NCBI RefSeq assembly: GCF_000720455.1
Contig: NZ_JOAK01000003.1
Span: 1 to 64,000 of the forward strand
DNA from: Streptomyces virginiae
GTDB lineage: Bacteria > Actinomycetota > Actinomycetes > Streptomycetales > Streptomycetaceae
Reading direction: 5' to 3'
DNA: 64,000 nucleotides
Part shown: piece after piece, positions 55,212 to 64,000 of the stretch
How positions within the stretch are numbered: the stretch's first letter is position 1
Layout: the number at the start of each line of letters is the position of its first letter
Position numbers and translations under genes: made by a program
The notes under the pieces: model-generated
The model's database searches: none
Seen by the model: only the letters and a program-made list of their open reading frames with translations
What the model was told of the DNA's origin: nothing

Positions 55212-58200
55212 GTGAGCGAGTCCCTCGCCGAACGCATAGCCGCACTGCCGAAGTCCCGCAGGGCACTGTTCCAGGCCCTGACGGGCCGCACCGGCGGGCG
55301 CGCCGCCGTACGGGAGGACCCCGAGCCGGCACCCCGTGACCCCGCGGACCCGCCGGTGCTCTCCTTCGCGCAGCGCCGGCTCTGGTTCATCGACCAGCTC
55401 CAGCCCGGCAGCCCCGCCTACAACGTGCCGGTGGCCACCCGCATCCGCGGCCCGCTCGACGTCCCCGCCCTGCACGCGGCGCTCCAGGACATCGTGGACC
55501 GCCACGAGGTGCTGCGCACCGTCTACACCTACCGGGAGGGCGCCTCCGAGGCCCTGCCCCGTGTGGTGGACGGCTTCCGGCTGCCCCTGCCGCTGACCGA
55601 ACTGCCCGGCGAGGAGGCCGTCCGGCCGTTCTACGACGCGGACGCGGGCGCCCCCTTCGACCTGGCCGGCGCCGTCCCGCTGCGGGCCCGGCTCGGCCGC
55701 CTCGGAGCCGAGGACCACGTCCTCGTCCTCAACCTCCACCACATCGTCACCGACGGCTGGTCGATGCGGATCCTCTACACCGAACTGGAGCGCGCCTACG
55801 CCGCCCGCACCGGCGCCCCCGCCGAGGCGAACGCCCCGCTCGCCCTCCAGTACGCCGACTTCGCCACCTGGCAGCGGCGCCGCGTCAGCGGGGACCGGCT
55901 GGAGGGCCTGACCTCCTTCTGGCGGGAGGAACTGGGCGGCGCCGCACCCGTGGACCTGCCCACCGACCGGCCCCGGCCCCCCGTCTTCGGGCACGAGGGA
56001 GCCTCCCGCTACATCGACCTCCCGCCCCGTCTCATCGCCCGGCTCAGGGAGTTCGGCAAGTCCGAGGGCGCCACCCTCTACATGACGATGCTGGCCGGCT
56101 TCGCCGCCACCCTGCGCCGCTGGACCGGCCAGGAGGACATCGTCGTCGGCACCTCCGTCTCCGGCCGCGACCACCCGGCCTTCAGCGAACTCATCGGCTT
56201 CTTCGTCAACACCCTGCCGCTGCGCATCAGAACCGGCGGCGACCCCGGTTTCGCCGAGCTGGTCCGCGCCACCCGCCACACCACCCTGCAGGCGTACGCG
56301 CACCAGGAACTGCCCTTCGACCTCATCGTCGACACCCTCGGGCTGCCCCGCGACCCGAGCCGGCCGCCACTGACCTCCGTGATGTTCCTCCTCGACGAGA
56401 CCCCGGACACCGCCCCCGGCCTCGCGGGCCTCGCCACCGAGCCCATCGACTTCTCCTCGCACGCCACCAAGTACGACCTCATGATCAGCGTCCACGACAC
56501 CGGTACCGCGGTCCGCGCCCTCGTGGAGTACCCCACCGCCCTGTTCGACGCCTCGACCGTGGACCGGCTGCTCGGCCACTTCCTCACCACCCTCGAAGGC
56601 GCCGTCGACCGCCCCGACGCCCCGCTGTCCGCCCTGCCGCTGCTCACCGACGCCGAACGGCACGCCGCCCTGGACGACTGGAACGCCACCCGCGCCCCCT
56701 TCCCCCAGGACGCCTGCCTGCACCACCTCTTCGAGCAGCACGCCGACCGCCGGCCCGACGCGCCCGCCGTGGTCCTCGGCGGACTCGGCGGCTGGAGCGT
56801 CACCTACCGGGAGCTGGAGGAGCGCGCCAACCGTCTCGCGCACCGGCTCGCCGGGGCCGGGGCGGGCCCCGGCCGGACCGTGGCCCTGTGCCTGCGCCGC
56901 GGCCCCGGCCTGGTCACCGCGATCCTCGCCGTCCTGAAGTCCGGCGGGGCCTACGTACCCCTCGACCCGGACTACCCCGCAGAGCGCCTCGCCCTGCTGC
57001 TGGAGGACGCCGCGCCGCCCATCGTCGTCTCCGACGCGGAGCTCATCGGCCGGCTGACCGTCCCCGACGGCACCGCACGGGTGCTCCTGGACGCCGACCG
57101 GGCCGCCCTCGCCGAACTCCCCGCGACCCGGCCCGACGTCCCCGTCACCGCCCGGGACCTCGCCTACGTCATCTTCACCTCGGGCTCCACCGGCACCCCC
57201 AAGGGGATCGCCCTGGAGCACCGCGGCGTGGTCAACAACCTCCTCGACCTCAACCGCTCGTACGGCATCGGCCCCGGCGACTCGGTGCTCGCGCTGTCCT
57301 CGCCCAGCTTCGACATGAGCGTCTACGAAACCCTCGGCATCCTGGCGGCGGGCGGCACGCTCGTCCTGCCCGACCCGGCCGCCGCCAAGGACCCGGCCCA
57401 CTGGGCCGACCTCGTCGACCGGCACGCGGTCACCGTCTGGAACTCCGCCCCCGCCCTCCTCGGCCTCCTCGTCGACCAGCTCGAACACGCCGGCGGCCCC
57501 CGACTGCCGAAGCTGCGCACCGCGTTCCTCGGCGGTGACTGGATCCCCGTCACCCAGCCCGACCGGATCCGCGCCTTCGCGCCCGAGCTGTCCTTCGTGG
57601 CACTCGGCGGGGCGACCGAGGCGTCCATCCATTCGGTGGAGTACCGGGTGGGCCGCGTCGATCCGCAGTGGACGAAGCTCCCGTACGGCCGCCCCATGGC
57701 CAACCAGCGCACCTACGTACTCGACCCGCACGACCGCCTGGTCCCCGTCGGCGTGCCCGGCGAACTCCACCTCGGCGGAGTCGGACTGGCCCGCGGCTAC
57801 CTGAACCGGCCCGAGCTCACCGAGGAGAAGTTCGTCCACGTCGAGCTGGAACCCGGCCGCACCGAACGCCTCTACCGCACCGGCGACCTGGCCCGCTACG
57901 GCACGGACGGCACCATCGAACTCCTCGGCCGCACCGACTTCCGGATCAAGCTCAACGGGCTCCGCATCGAGCCCGGCGAGGTGGAGAGCGCGCTGCGCGA
58001 CCGCCCCGGCGTCCGTGAAGCCGTCGTCGCCGCCCGCCGTACCGCCGCCGGATCGGACCGCCTCGTCGGCTACGTCGTCCCCGAGGACGGCGCCGACCTC
58101 GACACCGCCGCCCTGCGCACCGCACTCGGCGCGGTCCTGCCCCCGCACTGCGTCCCCGCCGAACTGGTGCTGCTGGAGCGGCTGCCGCTCAGCCCCAACG

Positions 58201-59297
58201 GCAAGGTGGACCGCGGCGCCCTGCCCGACCCGCGCCCCGCCGTCCCCGTCGCGGACCGGCCCGCGGCCGCACCGGCGGACGGCGACCCCGTCGCCCTGCG
58301 GATCGCCGCCGTCTGGGCCGAGGTGCTCGGCGTGGCCGAGGTGGCGCCCGACGACGACTTCTTCGCCCTGGGCGGGGACTCCTTCGCCGCCGTGCGCGCC
58401 GTACGGGCCGTCGCCGCCGCCCTGCCCGACGGCGGGGCCGCCGCCCTGCGCGTGGTCGACCTCTTCAGCAACCCGACTCCGGCCGGCCTCGCGGCCCGCA
58501 CCGCCGAACTCGGCGCCGCCGGCACGGGGGCGCACCGCCTGCTGCACCGGCTCACCCCCGAACGCCCGCCCGGTACCACCTCCCTGACCCTGGTCTGCTT
58601 CCCCCACGGCGGCGGCGACGCCATCGCCTACCAGCCGCTCGCGGCCCAGCTCCCGCCGCACATCGAGCTGCTGGCCGTCTCCCCGCCCGGACACGACCCG
58701 CTGCGCCCCGGCCCGATGCTGCCGGTCCCCGACTTCGCGGAACTCGCCGCCCGGGAGATCGCCCGAACCGTACGGGGCCCGTACGCGGTCTACGGCCACT
58801 GCGCCGGAGTCGTCACCGCGCTGGAGACCACCCACGTCCTCGAACGGCTCGGACAGCGCCCGGTCGCCCTGGACCTCGCCGCGGCCCTCCCCGAGGAGGA
58901 CCCGGAGTACGCCCTGGAGATGGAACGCGTCTCCGGCGACGACGACCTCGTCGCCTACCTGACCACCATGGACGGCTTCGACGGCGTCCTCGACGACCGC
59001 GACCTCACCGCCGTCCTGCGGATGGTGCGGCACGACATGACCGAGGCCGCCCGCTTCTTCGCCCGCACCCCGGCCGGCTACGACCGGCCCCTGGCCACCC
59101 CGCTCACCTGCATCATCGGCGACGCCGACGACGCCACCGACGGCTACGAGGACGGCTACCGCGCCTGGAGCCGCTACGCGGCCGACGTGAGGCTCGCCGT
59201 GATCCCCGGTGGCCGCCACTACTTCGCCAAGCACCTCCCCGACCGGCTCGCCGCCCTGCTCGCCGACCTGCACCGCAACGGAGGAAACCATGTCTGA
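55212..59297 (+). CDS. NRPS with C-A-T-TE architecture; TE has a Cys nucleophile
   Basis: 1361 aa. C domain about 48-470 with H176-H177-IVTDG. A domain about 500-1005 (FTSGSTGTPKG, SFDMSVYETLG, LGGATEASIHS, YRTGDL, PNGKVDR). T domain with Ser1057 in LGGDSFAA. TE about 1125-1361. The LGGATEAS motif and hand-aligned code D-M-Y-N-F-G-L-I-H-K resemble the cysteine code DLYNLSLIWK, so Cys or a beta-hydroxy/thiol relative is likely. The TE elbow is YGHC1197AG, Cys replacing Ser (codon 58800-58802), with a His in PGGRHYFAKH. GTG start with GGAGG six bases upstream. Its end overlaps the next NRPS by 8 bp. The TE suggests this protein acts last despite its gene position. Confidence 0.93.
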   Translation: MSESLAERIAALPKSRRALFQALTGRTGGRAAVREDPEPAPRDPADPPVLSFAQRRLWFIDQLQPGSPAYNVPVATRIRGPLDVPALHAALQDIVDRHEVLRTVYTYREGASEALPRVVDGFRLPLPLTELPGEEAVRPFYDADAGAPFDLAGAVPLRARLGRLGAEDHVLVLNLHHIVTDGWSMRILYTELERAYAARTGAPAEANAPLALQYADFATWQRRRVSGDRLEGLTSFWREELGGAAPVDLPTDRPRPPVFGHEGASRYIDLPPRLIARLREFGKSEGATLYMTMLAGFAATLRRWTGQEDIVVGTSVSGRDHPAFSELIGFFVNTLPLRIRTGGDPGFAELVRATRHTTLQAYAHQELPFDLIVDTLGLPRDPSRPPLTSVMFLLDETPDTAPGLAGLATEPIDFSSHATKYDLMISVHDTGTAVRALVEYPTALFDASTVDRLLGHFLTTLEGAVDRPDAPLSALPLLTDAERHAALDDWNATRAPFPQDACLHHLFEQHADRRPDAPAVVLGGLGGWSVTYRELEERANRLAHRLAGAGAGPGRTVALCLRRGPGLVTAILAVLKSGGAYVPLDPDYPAERLALLLEDAAPPIVVSDAELIGRLTVPDGTARVLLDADRAALAELPATRPDVPVTARDLAYVIFTSGSTGTPKGIALEHRGVVNNLLDLNRSYGIGPGDSVLALSSPSFDMSVYETLGILAAGGTLVLPDPAAAKDPAHWADLVDRHAVTVWNSAPALLGLLVDQLEHAGGPRLPKLRTAFLGGDWIPVTQPDRIRAFAPELSFVALGGATEASIHSVEYRVGRVDPQWTKLPYGRPMANQRTYVLDPHDRLVPVGVPGELHLGGVGLARGYLNRPELTEEKFVHVELEPGRTERLYRTGDLARYGTDGTIELLGRTDFRIKLNGLRIEPGEVESALRDRPGVREAVVAARRTAAGSDRLVGYVVPEDGADLDTAALRTALGAVLPPHCVPAELVLLERLPLSPNGKVDRGALPDPRPAVPVADRPAAAPADGDPVALRIAAVWAEVLGVAEVAPDDDFFALGGDSFAAVRAVRAVAAALPDGGAAALRVVDLFSNPTPAGLAARTAELGAAGTGAHRLLHRLTPERPPGTTSLTLVCFPHGGGDAIAYQPLAAQLPPHIELLAVSPPGHDPLRPGPMLPVPDFAELAAREIARTVRGPYAVYGHCAGVVTALETTHVLERLGQRPVALDLAAALPEEDPEYALEMERVSGDDDLVAYLTTMDGFDGVLDDRDLTAVLRMVRHDMTEAARFFARTPAGYDRPLATPLTCIIGDADDATDGYEDGYRAWSRYAADVRLAVIPGGRHYFAKHLPDRLAALLADLHRNGGNHV

Positions 59298-62200
59298 TCT
59301 CGCCGAACGGCTCGGCCGCCTGCCCCAGGGACAGCGCTCCCGGCTGCTGGGCAGGATGCGCAACCAGATGACGGCCGGCGTGGGCCGCCGCGTCGAACTC
59401 AAGCGCGCCGACCACGGACCGCGCTCCCGCTCCTCCTTCCAGCAGGAGCAGATGTGGTTCGTCGACAAGCTCGGCGCCGGCAAGGCCCGCAACAACATAG
59501 CCCTCTCCATAACCCTCGGCGGTCCGCTCGACCGGGCCGCCCTGCACGAGGCGCTCAACGCCGTCGTCGCCCGCCACCAGGTGCTCCACAGCAAACTCGT
59601 CGAGATCGACGGAGTCCCCTGGCAGGAACCGGTCCCCTCCTTCGTCCTCGGCATCCAGAGCACCGACCTGTCGGGCAGCGAGGACGCCGACCGCGAACTC
59701 GCCGAGCTGACGGCCGGCTGCGCAGCAGCCCCCTTCGACCTGGCCGCCGCCCCGCCCGTCCGTGCCCACCTGGTGCGCCTCGCCGCGGACCGGCACGTCC
59801 TGCTCTGGGTCGTCCACCACATCGCCTGGGATCCGGGCTCGACCCGCATCTTCACCGAGGAGCTGACCACCAGCTACGCCGCGGCCGCCGCGGGCAAGCG
59901 CCCCGAAGCCCCCAGACTCGCCGTCGAGTACGCGGACTTCGCGGCCTGGCAGCGGGCCAAGCTGGAGAACGACGAGCACGGCCGGGCGCTCTCCGCCAAA
60001 TGGCGCCAGATCCTCGCCGGCGCCGTCGCCACCGAGGTCATGCCCGACCACCCGCGCGGTCCCGAGACCAAGGGCGACGGCCGCGGCCTGAAACTGACCC
60101 TCGACCAGAAGCTGCTGGACCGGCTCACCGAGCTCGCCGACGCGGGCAGCACCACCGTCTTCACCACCCTGCTGGCCGCCTTCAACGCGCTGCTGCGGCA
60201 CTGGACCCGCACCGAGGACGTCGTCGTCGGCACCGCGAGCGCCTCCCGCCCGCACCCCGACCTGGAACAGGTCATCGGCTGCTTCGTCCAGATGATCACC
60301 CTGCGGACCGAGGTCACCGACGGGCTCACCTTCCGCGAGCTCGTCACCCGCACCGCGGCCTCCGTGATGGACTCCTTCACCAGCAGCGAACTGCCCTTCG
60401 AGCAGGTCGTCGAGGCCGTCCGCCCGGTCCGCGACCCGCTGCGCCACCCGCTCTTCCAGATCGAGTTCACCTCGCTCGGACGCTGGGGCACCCACCGGGC
60501 GCAGGCCGCGGACGTCGAGTTCGCCATGGACCAACTGCACGACGGGGCAGCCAAGTTCGACATGAGCTTCCTCGTCGGCGAGAACGACGGCCTGGAACTC
60601 TCCCTCGAATACAACACCTCCCTCTACCGGCACGGCACGGCCAGTGCCCTCCTCGCCGCCTTCCGGCAGGTCCTGGAGCAGGTCGCCGACAACCCCGACC
60701 TGCGGGTCGGCGACATCAGCCTGGTCGAGGAGCCGGCCGCCTCCCGGCACGCCCGCGAGCTGTCCCGCGGCGGCCCCGTCGACGAGGCCGCCTGGACCAC
60801 CACCCTGGACCGCGCCTTCCGCGAGCGGGCCACCATCCACCCCGACGCCGTCGCCGTCCGGCACGGCGCCACGCGGCTGGACTACGCGGCCCTCGACCGC
60901 TGGTCCGAGGCCATCGCCCACCGGCTGCGCGACCGGGGCGTCGGACACGGAGACCCCGTCGCCGTGTGCGTGGCCCGCGGCCCGGCCGCCGTCGCCGGCG
61001 TCCTCGGCGTCCTCAAGGCGGGCGCCCACTACATCCCGGTCGACCCGGCGGCCCCGGCCGAGCGGACCCGTACGGTCCTGGCCGACGCCAAGGTCCGCCA
61101 CGCCCTCGTCGACGAGAGCGCACAACTGCCCGTACCCCTGGAACTCGTCAACACCGGGACCGCGGCCCCCGTCCGGGAGGTCCCCTCCCTCGCCCTCAGC
61201 TCCACCCCCGCCGACCTGGCCTACGTGCTCTACACCTCCGGCAGCAGCGGAACCCCCAAGGGCGTCATGATCGAGCACCGCTCGGTCACGCACTTCTCCC
61301 GCACCATCGCCAAGGCCTACGAGATCAAGGCCGAGGACCGGGTGCTGCAGTTCGCCCCCCTCACCTTCGACGTCTCCGTCTTCGAGATCTTCACCACCCT
61401 GCTGGCCGGCGGCTCGCTCGTCATCGCCACCGACGACGAACGCCGCGACCCGGCCCTGCTCCAGGCACGGATGCGCGAGGACGCGGTCACCGTCGCCGAA
61501 CTCCCGCCCGCCCTCCTGCCGCTCCTCGACCAGGCGGCCCTGCCCGACCTGCGCCTGGTCTCGGTGGGCGGCGAGGCCTTCCCCGGCCGGCTCGTCGCCG
61601 AATGGACCGCGGGGGAGCGGAGGTTCGTCAACGGCTACGGGCCCACCGAGGCGACCGTCGCCGTCACGCTGATGGACTGCACCGGCAGCTACGACCGCAA
61701 CCCGCCGATCGGCCGCCCCATGCCCGGCCACCAGGCGTTCGTCCTCGACGAGCGGCTGCGCCCGGTGCCGCCCGGCGTCCCCGGCGAACTGTGCGTGGCC
61801 GGCCCCGGCGTGGCCCGCGGCTACCTGGGCCGCCCCGACCTGACCGCCGAACGCTTCGCGGACAACCCCTACGCCGACGGCCCCGAGACCGCCCGCCTCT
61901 ACCGCACCGGCGACCTGGTGCGCTGGCTGCCCGGCGGCAACCTGGACTTCCTCGGCCGCACCGACCGCCAGCTCAAGGTCCGCGGCCACCGCATCGAGCC
62001 CGGCGAGGTCGAGGCCGTCCTGACCGGGCACCCCTCCGTGCAGCAGGCCGTCGTGGTGGCCCAGCCCGCCGCGGGCGGCGAGCGCATGCTGGCCGCCTAC
62101 GTCACCGTCGAGCAGGTCGGCTCCTACGCCTCGGAGGTCGCCGACGCCGAGGGCCTGCGCGCCTACACGGCCGTCCGGCTCCCCGGCTACATGGTCCCGG

Positions 62201-62646
62201 TGGTCGTCGTCCTGGACGAGCTGCCGCTGACCCCCCACGGCAAGGTCGACACCGCCGCCCTGCCCCTGCCCACGGAGCACTCGGCGCAGGGCGGGACCCC
62301 GCCGCGCGACGCCGTCGAGGAGCAGATCTGCCGCGACATCCTCACCCCCCTCCTGGAATGGCAGAACCCGGACGTCGAAGGCGACTTCTTCGCCCTGGGC
62401 GGCAGCTCCCTCCAGGCCACCATCGTCGTCTCCCGGGTCCGCGCCCTCTTCGGCATCGACATCGCCCTCGCCGACTTCTTCGGCCGCCCGACCGTCTCGG
62501 GCCTCGCCGAACTCGTCCGCGCCGCGAAGGCCGAGGCCGCCGGCGAACAGGACCGGCTGCTCGCGGTCTTCGAGCAGATCGAGAACATGAGCGACGAAGA
62601 GGCCGCCGCCCTCCTCGGCTCCCTCCAGCAGCCGGAGGGACCCTGA
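59290..62646 (+). CDS. NRPS module C-A-T
   Basis: 1118 aa. C domain about 45-470 with H176-H177-IAWDP (D181 kept, the usual Gly182 is Pro). A domain about 505-990 with YTSGSSGTPKG, TFDVSVFEIF, NGYGPTEATVA, YRTGDL and PHGKVDT. T domain with Ser1040 in FFALGGSSLQA, then an acidic C-terminal tail. The hand-aligned specificity code is D-V-F-E-S-G-G-V-A-K, which I cannot assign with confidence. It has no epimerase or TE, so it is an internal extension module. The start overlaps the preceding NRPS by 8 bp and the stop overlaps the next one (TGATG), so all three are translationally coupled. Confidence 0.93.
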   Translation: MSDLAERLGRLPQGQRSRLLGRMRNQMTAGVGRRVELKRADHGPRSRSSFQQEQMWFVDKLGAGKARNNIALSITLGGPLDRAALHEALNAVVARHQVLHSKLVEIDGVPWQEPVPSFVLGIQSTDLSGSEDADRELAELTAGCAAAPFDLAAAPPVRAHLVRLAADRHVLLWVVHHIAWDPGSTRIFTEELTTSYAAAAAGKRPEAPRLAVEYADFAAWQRAKLENDEHGRALSAKWRQILAGAVATEVMPDHPRGPETKGDGRGLKLTLDQKLLDRLTELADAGSTTVFTTLLAAFNALLRHWTRTEDVVVGTASASRPHPDLEQVIGCFVQMITLRTEVTDGLTFRELVTRTAASVMDSFTSSELPFEQVVEAVRPVRDPLRHPLFQIEFTSLGRWGTHRAQAADVEFAMDQLHDGAAKFDMSFLVGENDGLELSLEYNTSLYRHGTASALLAAFRQVLEQVADNPDLRVGDISLVEEPAASRHARELSRGGPVDEAAWTTTLDRAFRERATIHPDAVAVRHGATRLDYAALDRWSEAIAHRLRDRGVGHGDPVAVCVARGPAAVAGVLGVLKAGAHYIPVDPAAPAERTRTVLADAKVRHALVDESAQLPVPLELVNTGTAAPVREVPSLALSSTPADLAYVLYTSGSSGTPKGVMIEHRSVTHFSRTIAKAYEIKAEDRVLQFAPLTFDVSVFEIFTTLLAGGSLVIATDDERRDPALLQARMREDAVTVAELPPALLPLLDQAALPDLRLVSVGGEAFPGRLVAEWTAGERRFVNGYGPTEATVAVTLMDCTGSYDRNPPIGRPMPGHQAFVLDERLRPVPPGVPGELCVAGPGVARGYLGRPDLTAERFADNPYADGPETARLYRTGDLVRWLPGGNLDFLGRTDRQLKVRGHRIEPGEVEAVLTGHPSVQQAVVVAQPAAGGERMLAAYVTVEQVGSYASEVADAEGLRAYTAVRLPGYMVPVVVVLDELPLTPHGKVDTAALPLPTEHSAQGGTPPRDAVEEQICRDILTPLLEWQNPDVEGDFFALGGSSLQATIVVSRVRALFGIDIALADFFGRPTVSGLAELVRAAKAEAAGEQDRLLAVFEQIENMSDEEAAALLGSLQQPEGP

Positions 62647-64000
62647 TGGCCGGACCGGCCGGGCTGGAGGGAGCGCTCGCCGCGCTCCCCGAGGGCAAGC
62701 GCGAGCTCGCCCGCCTGATGCTGGCCGCCCGCCGGCCCGTACCCGCACACCCGGCCCCGCGCTCCGGCGCGGGGCCGGTCCCGCCCACCGCCCTCCAGAC
62801 CCGGCTGTGGCGCCGCGAGCGCACCCACCCGGCCGTCGCCACCGGCTCCCACGCGCTGCGGCTGACCGGCCCCCTCGACCCACGACGGCTGGAGGAGGCC
62901 CTCACCGGGGTGCTGCGCCGCCACGAGGCGCTGCGCACCCGGCTGGTCCGCTCCACCGCCGACCAGCCGCGGCTGCACGTGGACGGGGAACCGGTCCTGC
63001 GGCTCACCCGGGCCGACCTGTCGGGCTTCACCCCGCAGGCCGCCGCCGAGCGGACCGCCCTGCAGCTCACCGAGAGCGCCTCCACCGTCCTGGACCTGGA
63101 GAGCGGCCGCACCAGCGCCTTCCGGCTGCTGCGGACCGCGCCCGACGAGCACGTGCTGATCCTCGCCTCCCACCTCGCGGTCTTCGACGGCTGGTCCTCG
63201 GGGGTCTTCCTCGCGGACCTCGCCGCCGGCTACCGCGAGGGCCCGGAGGACCTCACCCCGCCCGAACTCCAGTTCCCCGACTACGCCGACTGGCAGCACC
63301 GCTGGCTCGCCGGACCGGACGGCACCGCCGAACTCACCCGCCGCCGGGCGGTGTTCGCGGCCGACCCGCCCGCGCCCCGGGCCCCCGGCGGCTTCGAGCG
63401 CGGACACCTGCCCGTACGGCTGGCCCGCGGCCCCGTCGACGCCGGGCTGGAGCTGGGCGCGGCCGAAGGGGCCACTCCGTTCATGACCCTGCTCGCCGCG
63501 CTCGGCGTCGTACTGGCCCGCAGGGACGGCCGTACCTCCGTCGTGATCGGCACCCCGGCCGCCGGCCGGTTCGCCGCACCGCTCGAAGGCGCCGTCGGGC
63601 AGTACACCACCGTCGTGCCGATCCGGCTCGACCTCGCGGGCGGGCCCTCCTTCCGCGAGCTCCTGCACCGCACCCGCACCGCCGTGGCCGAGGCCCTGGC
63701 CCACCAGCGCCTGCCCGTCGACGTGCTGTTCGGTGACGGCACGCCCCCGCCCTACAACGTCCTGTTCGCCCTCCACAACTACCCGGCCGTACCGCTGGAC
63801 CTGCCGGGCATCGAGGTCGGCCAGCTGCCCGGACCGCCCGCACGCCACCTGGAGCTCTACAGCCCCGACCCGGCCGCCGCCCTCGCCTGCGTGGGCCTGG
63901 TGGAGCGGGACGGCGAGATCGGCGGCACCGCCGAGTACAACCGGCACGCGGCCACGCCCGAGGACGTGCGGGGCCTGCTCACCGGGATCGAGGAGGTACT
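62646..64000 (+). CDS. NRPS, N-terminal condensation domain (runs off the window)
   Basis: 451 codons are visible, with no stop. After a short helical N-terminus (LEGALAALPEGKRELARLML) comes a condensation domain: TALQTRLWRRE, RRHEALRTRLVRS, then SH176-L177-AVFDGWSSG, PDYADWQHRWLAG, TPFMTLLAALGVVLAR, GTPAAGRF and VGQYTTVVPIRLDL. The second, catalytic His of HHxxxDG is Leu (codon 63174-63176), so the domain may be inactive or non-canonical. Downstream domains are outside the window. The start overlaps the previous stop by one base. Confidence 0.9.
   Translation, partial: MAGPAGLEGALAALPEGKRELARLMLAARRPVPAHPAPRSGAGPVPPTALQTRLWRRERTHPAVATGSHALRLTGPLDPRRLEEALTGVLRRHEALRTRLVRSTADQPRLHVDGEPVLRLTRADLSGFTPQAAAERTALQLTESASTVLDLESGRTSAFRLLRTAPDEHVLILASHLAVFDGWSSGVFLADLAAGYREGPEDLTPPELQFPDYADWQHRWLAGPDGTAELTRRRAVFAADPPAPRAPGGFERGHLPVRLARGPVDAGLELGAAEGATPFMTLLAALGVVLARRDGRTSVVIGTPAAGRFAAPLEGAVGQYTTVVPIRLDLAGGPSFRELLHRTRTAVAEALAHQRLPVDVLFGDGTPPPYNVLFALHNYPAVPLDLPGIEVGQLPGPPARHLELYSPDPAAALACVGLVERDGEIGGTAEYNRHAATPEDVRGLLTGIEEV

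Noticed and set aside
53841..59870. 2009-codon antisense open frame opposite the MFS and NRPS genes
   Set aside because: Same shadow effect in high-GC coding DNA; no motif, and the sense strand is unequivocally MFS and NRPS.

Overview
The window is high-GC actinobacterial chromosome, almost certainly Streptomyces. The signs are third-position G/C throughout, many GTG/TTG starts, a complete 'conservon' signalling operon, a SARP (AfsR-type) regulator, and several promoters of the leaderless TANNNT type. Coding density is high and no intergenic gap exceeds about 200 bp. I saw no rRNA, tRNA, insertion sequence or CRISPR array.

Left part (1-37.5 kb), chromosomal housekeeping and signalling: a truncated SNF2 helicase; a small membrane protein; an isolated prenyl-diphosphate synthase-type gene with a 150-200 bp AT-richer upstream region; TrmO; a MpaB-type (DUF2236) protein; an MHYT membrane sensor followed by a conservon cvnABCD; a PPOX-fold oxidoreductase and a second Roadblock protein; YchJ, TesB and a DUF3516 RNA helicase; a YdjM-like membrane protein; a heterodimeric ABC exporter whose two ATP sites are complementary and asymmetric; a D-lactate dehydrogenase/Fe-S fusion; a MarR gene divergent from a second ABC exporter; an MltG paralogue; a P450 plus flavin monooxygenase pair; HAD and histidine phosphatases; an Lrp regulator; an APC permease, a universal stress protein and a GNAT acetyltransferase.

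Right part (about 37.5-64 kb, continuing beyond the window), an NRPS biosynthetic gene cluster. A left-reading arm carries a flavin-dependent tryptophan halogenase, its flavin reductase and a cation/proton antiporter. A right-reading arm starts with a SARP activator. It continues with an aldehyde dehydrogenase, a free-standing A-T didomain, a type II thioesterase, an MbtH protein (59 aa, easily missed), a P450, an A-T-Cy-MT NRPS, a Sfp-type PPTase, an AlkZ-like (HTH_42) protein, an MFS exporter, then C-A-T-TE, C-A-T and the start of another C-domain NRPS. The SARP/halogenase intergenic region and the MFS leader share 11-bp-periodic repeats of the SARP-operator kind.

Working model (inference): tryptophan is chlorinated, loaded on the A-T didomain with MbtH help, beta-hydroxylated by the P450 and released by the type II TE, the same logic as quinoxaline and aminocoumarin pathways. 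Side-chain cleavage outside this window plus the aldehyde dehydrogenase would give a chloroindole-3-carboxylate. The A domain of the 48.0-kb NRPS, which lacks the usual Asp235, would activate this acid. Its Cy domain would build an oxazoline or thiazoline, and the chain would end at a thioesterase with an unusual Cys nucleophile. A known Streptomyces precedent for a chlorinated hydroxyindole-carboxylate-capped, oxazoline-containing NRP is the fmo (JBIR-34/-35) pathway. Whether this is that cluster, a relative or something new cannot be settled from the sequence alone.
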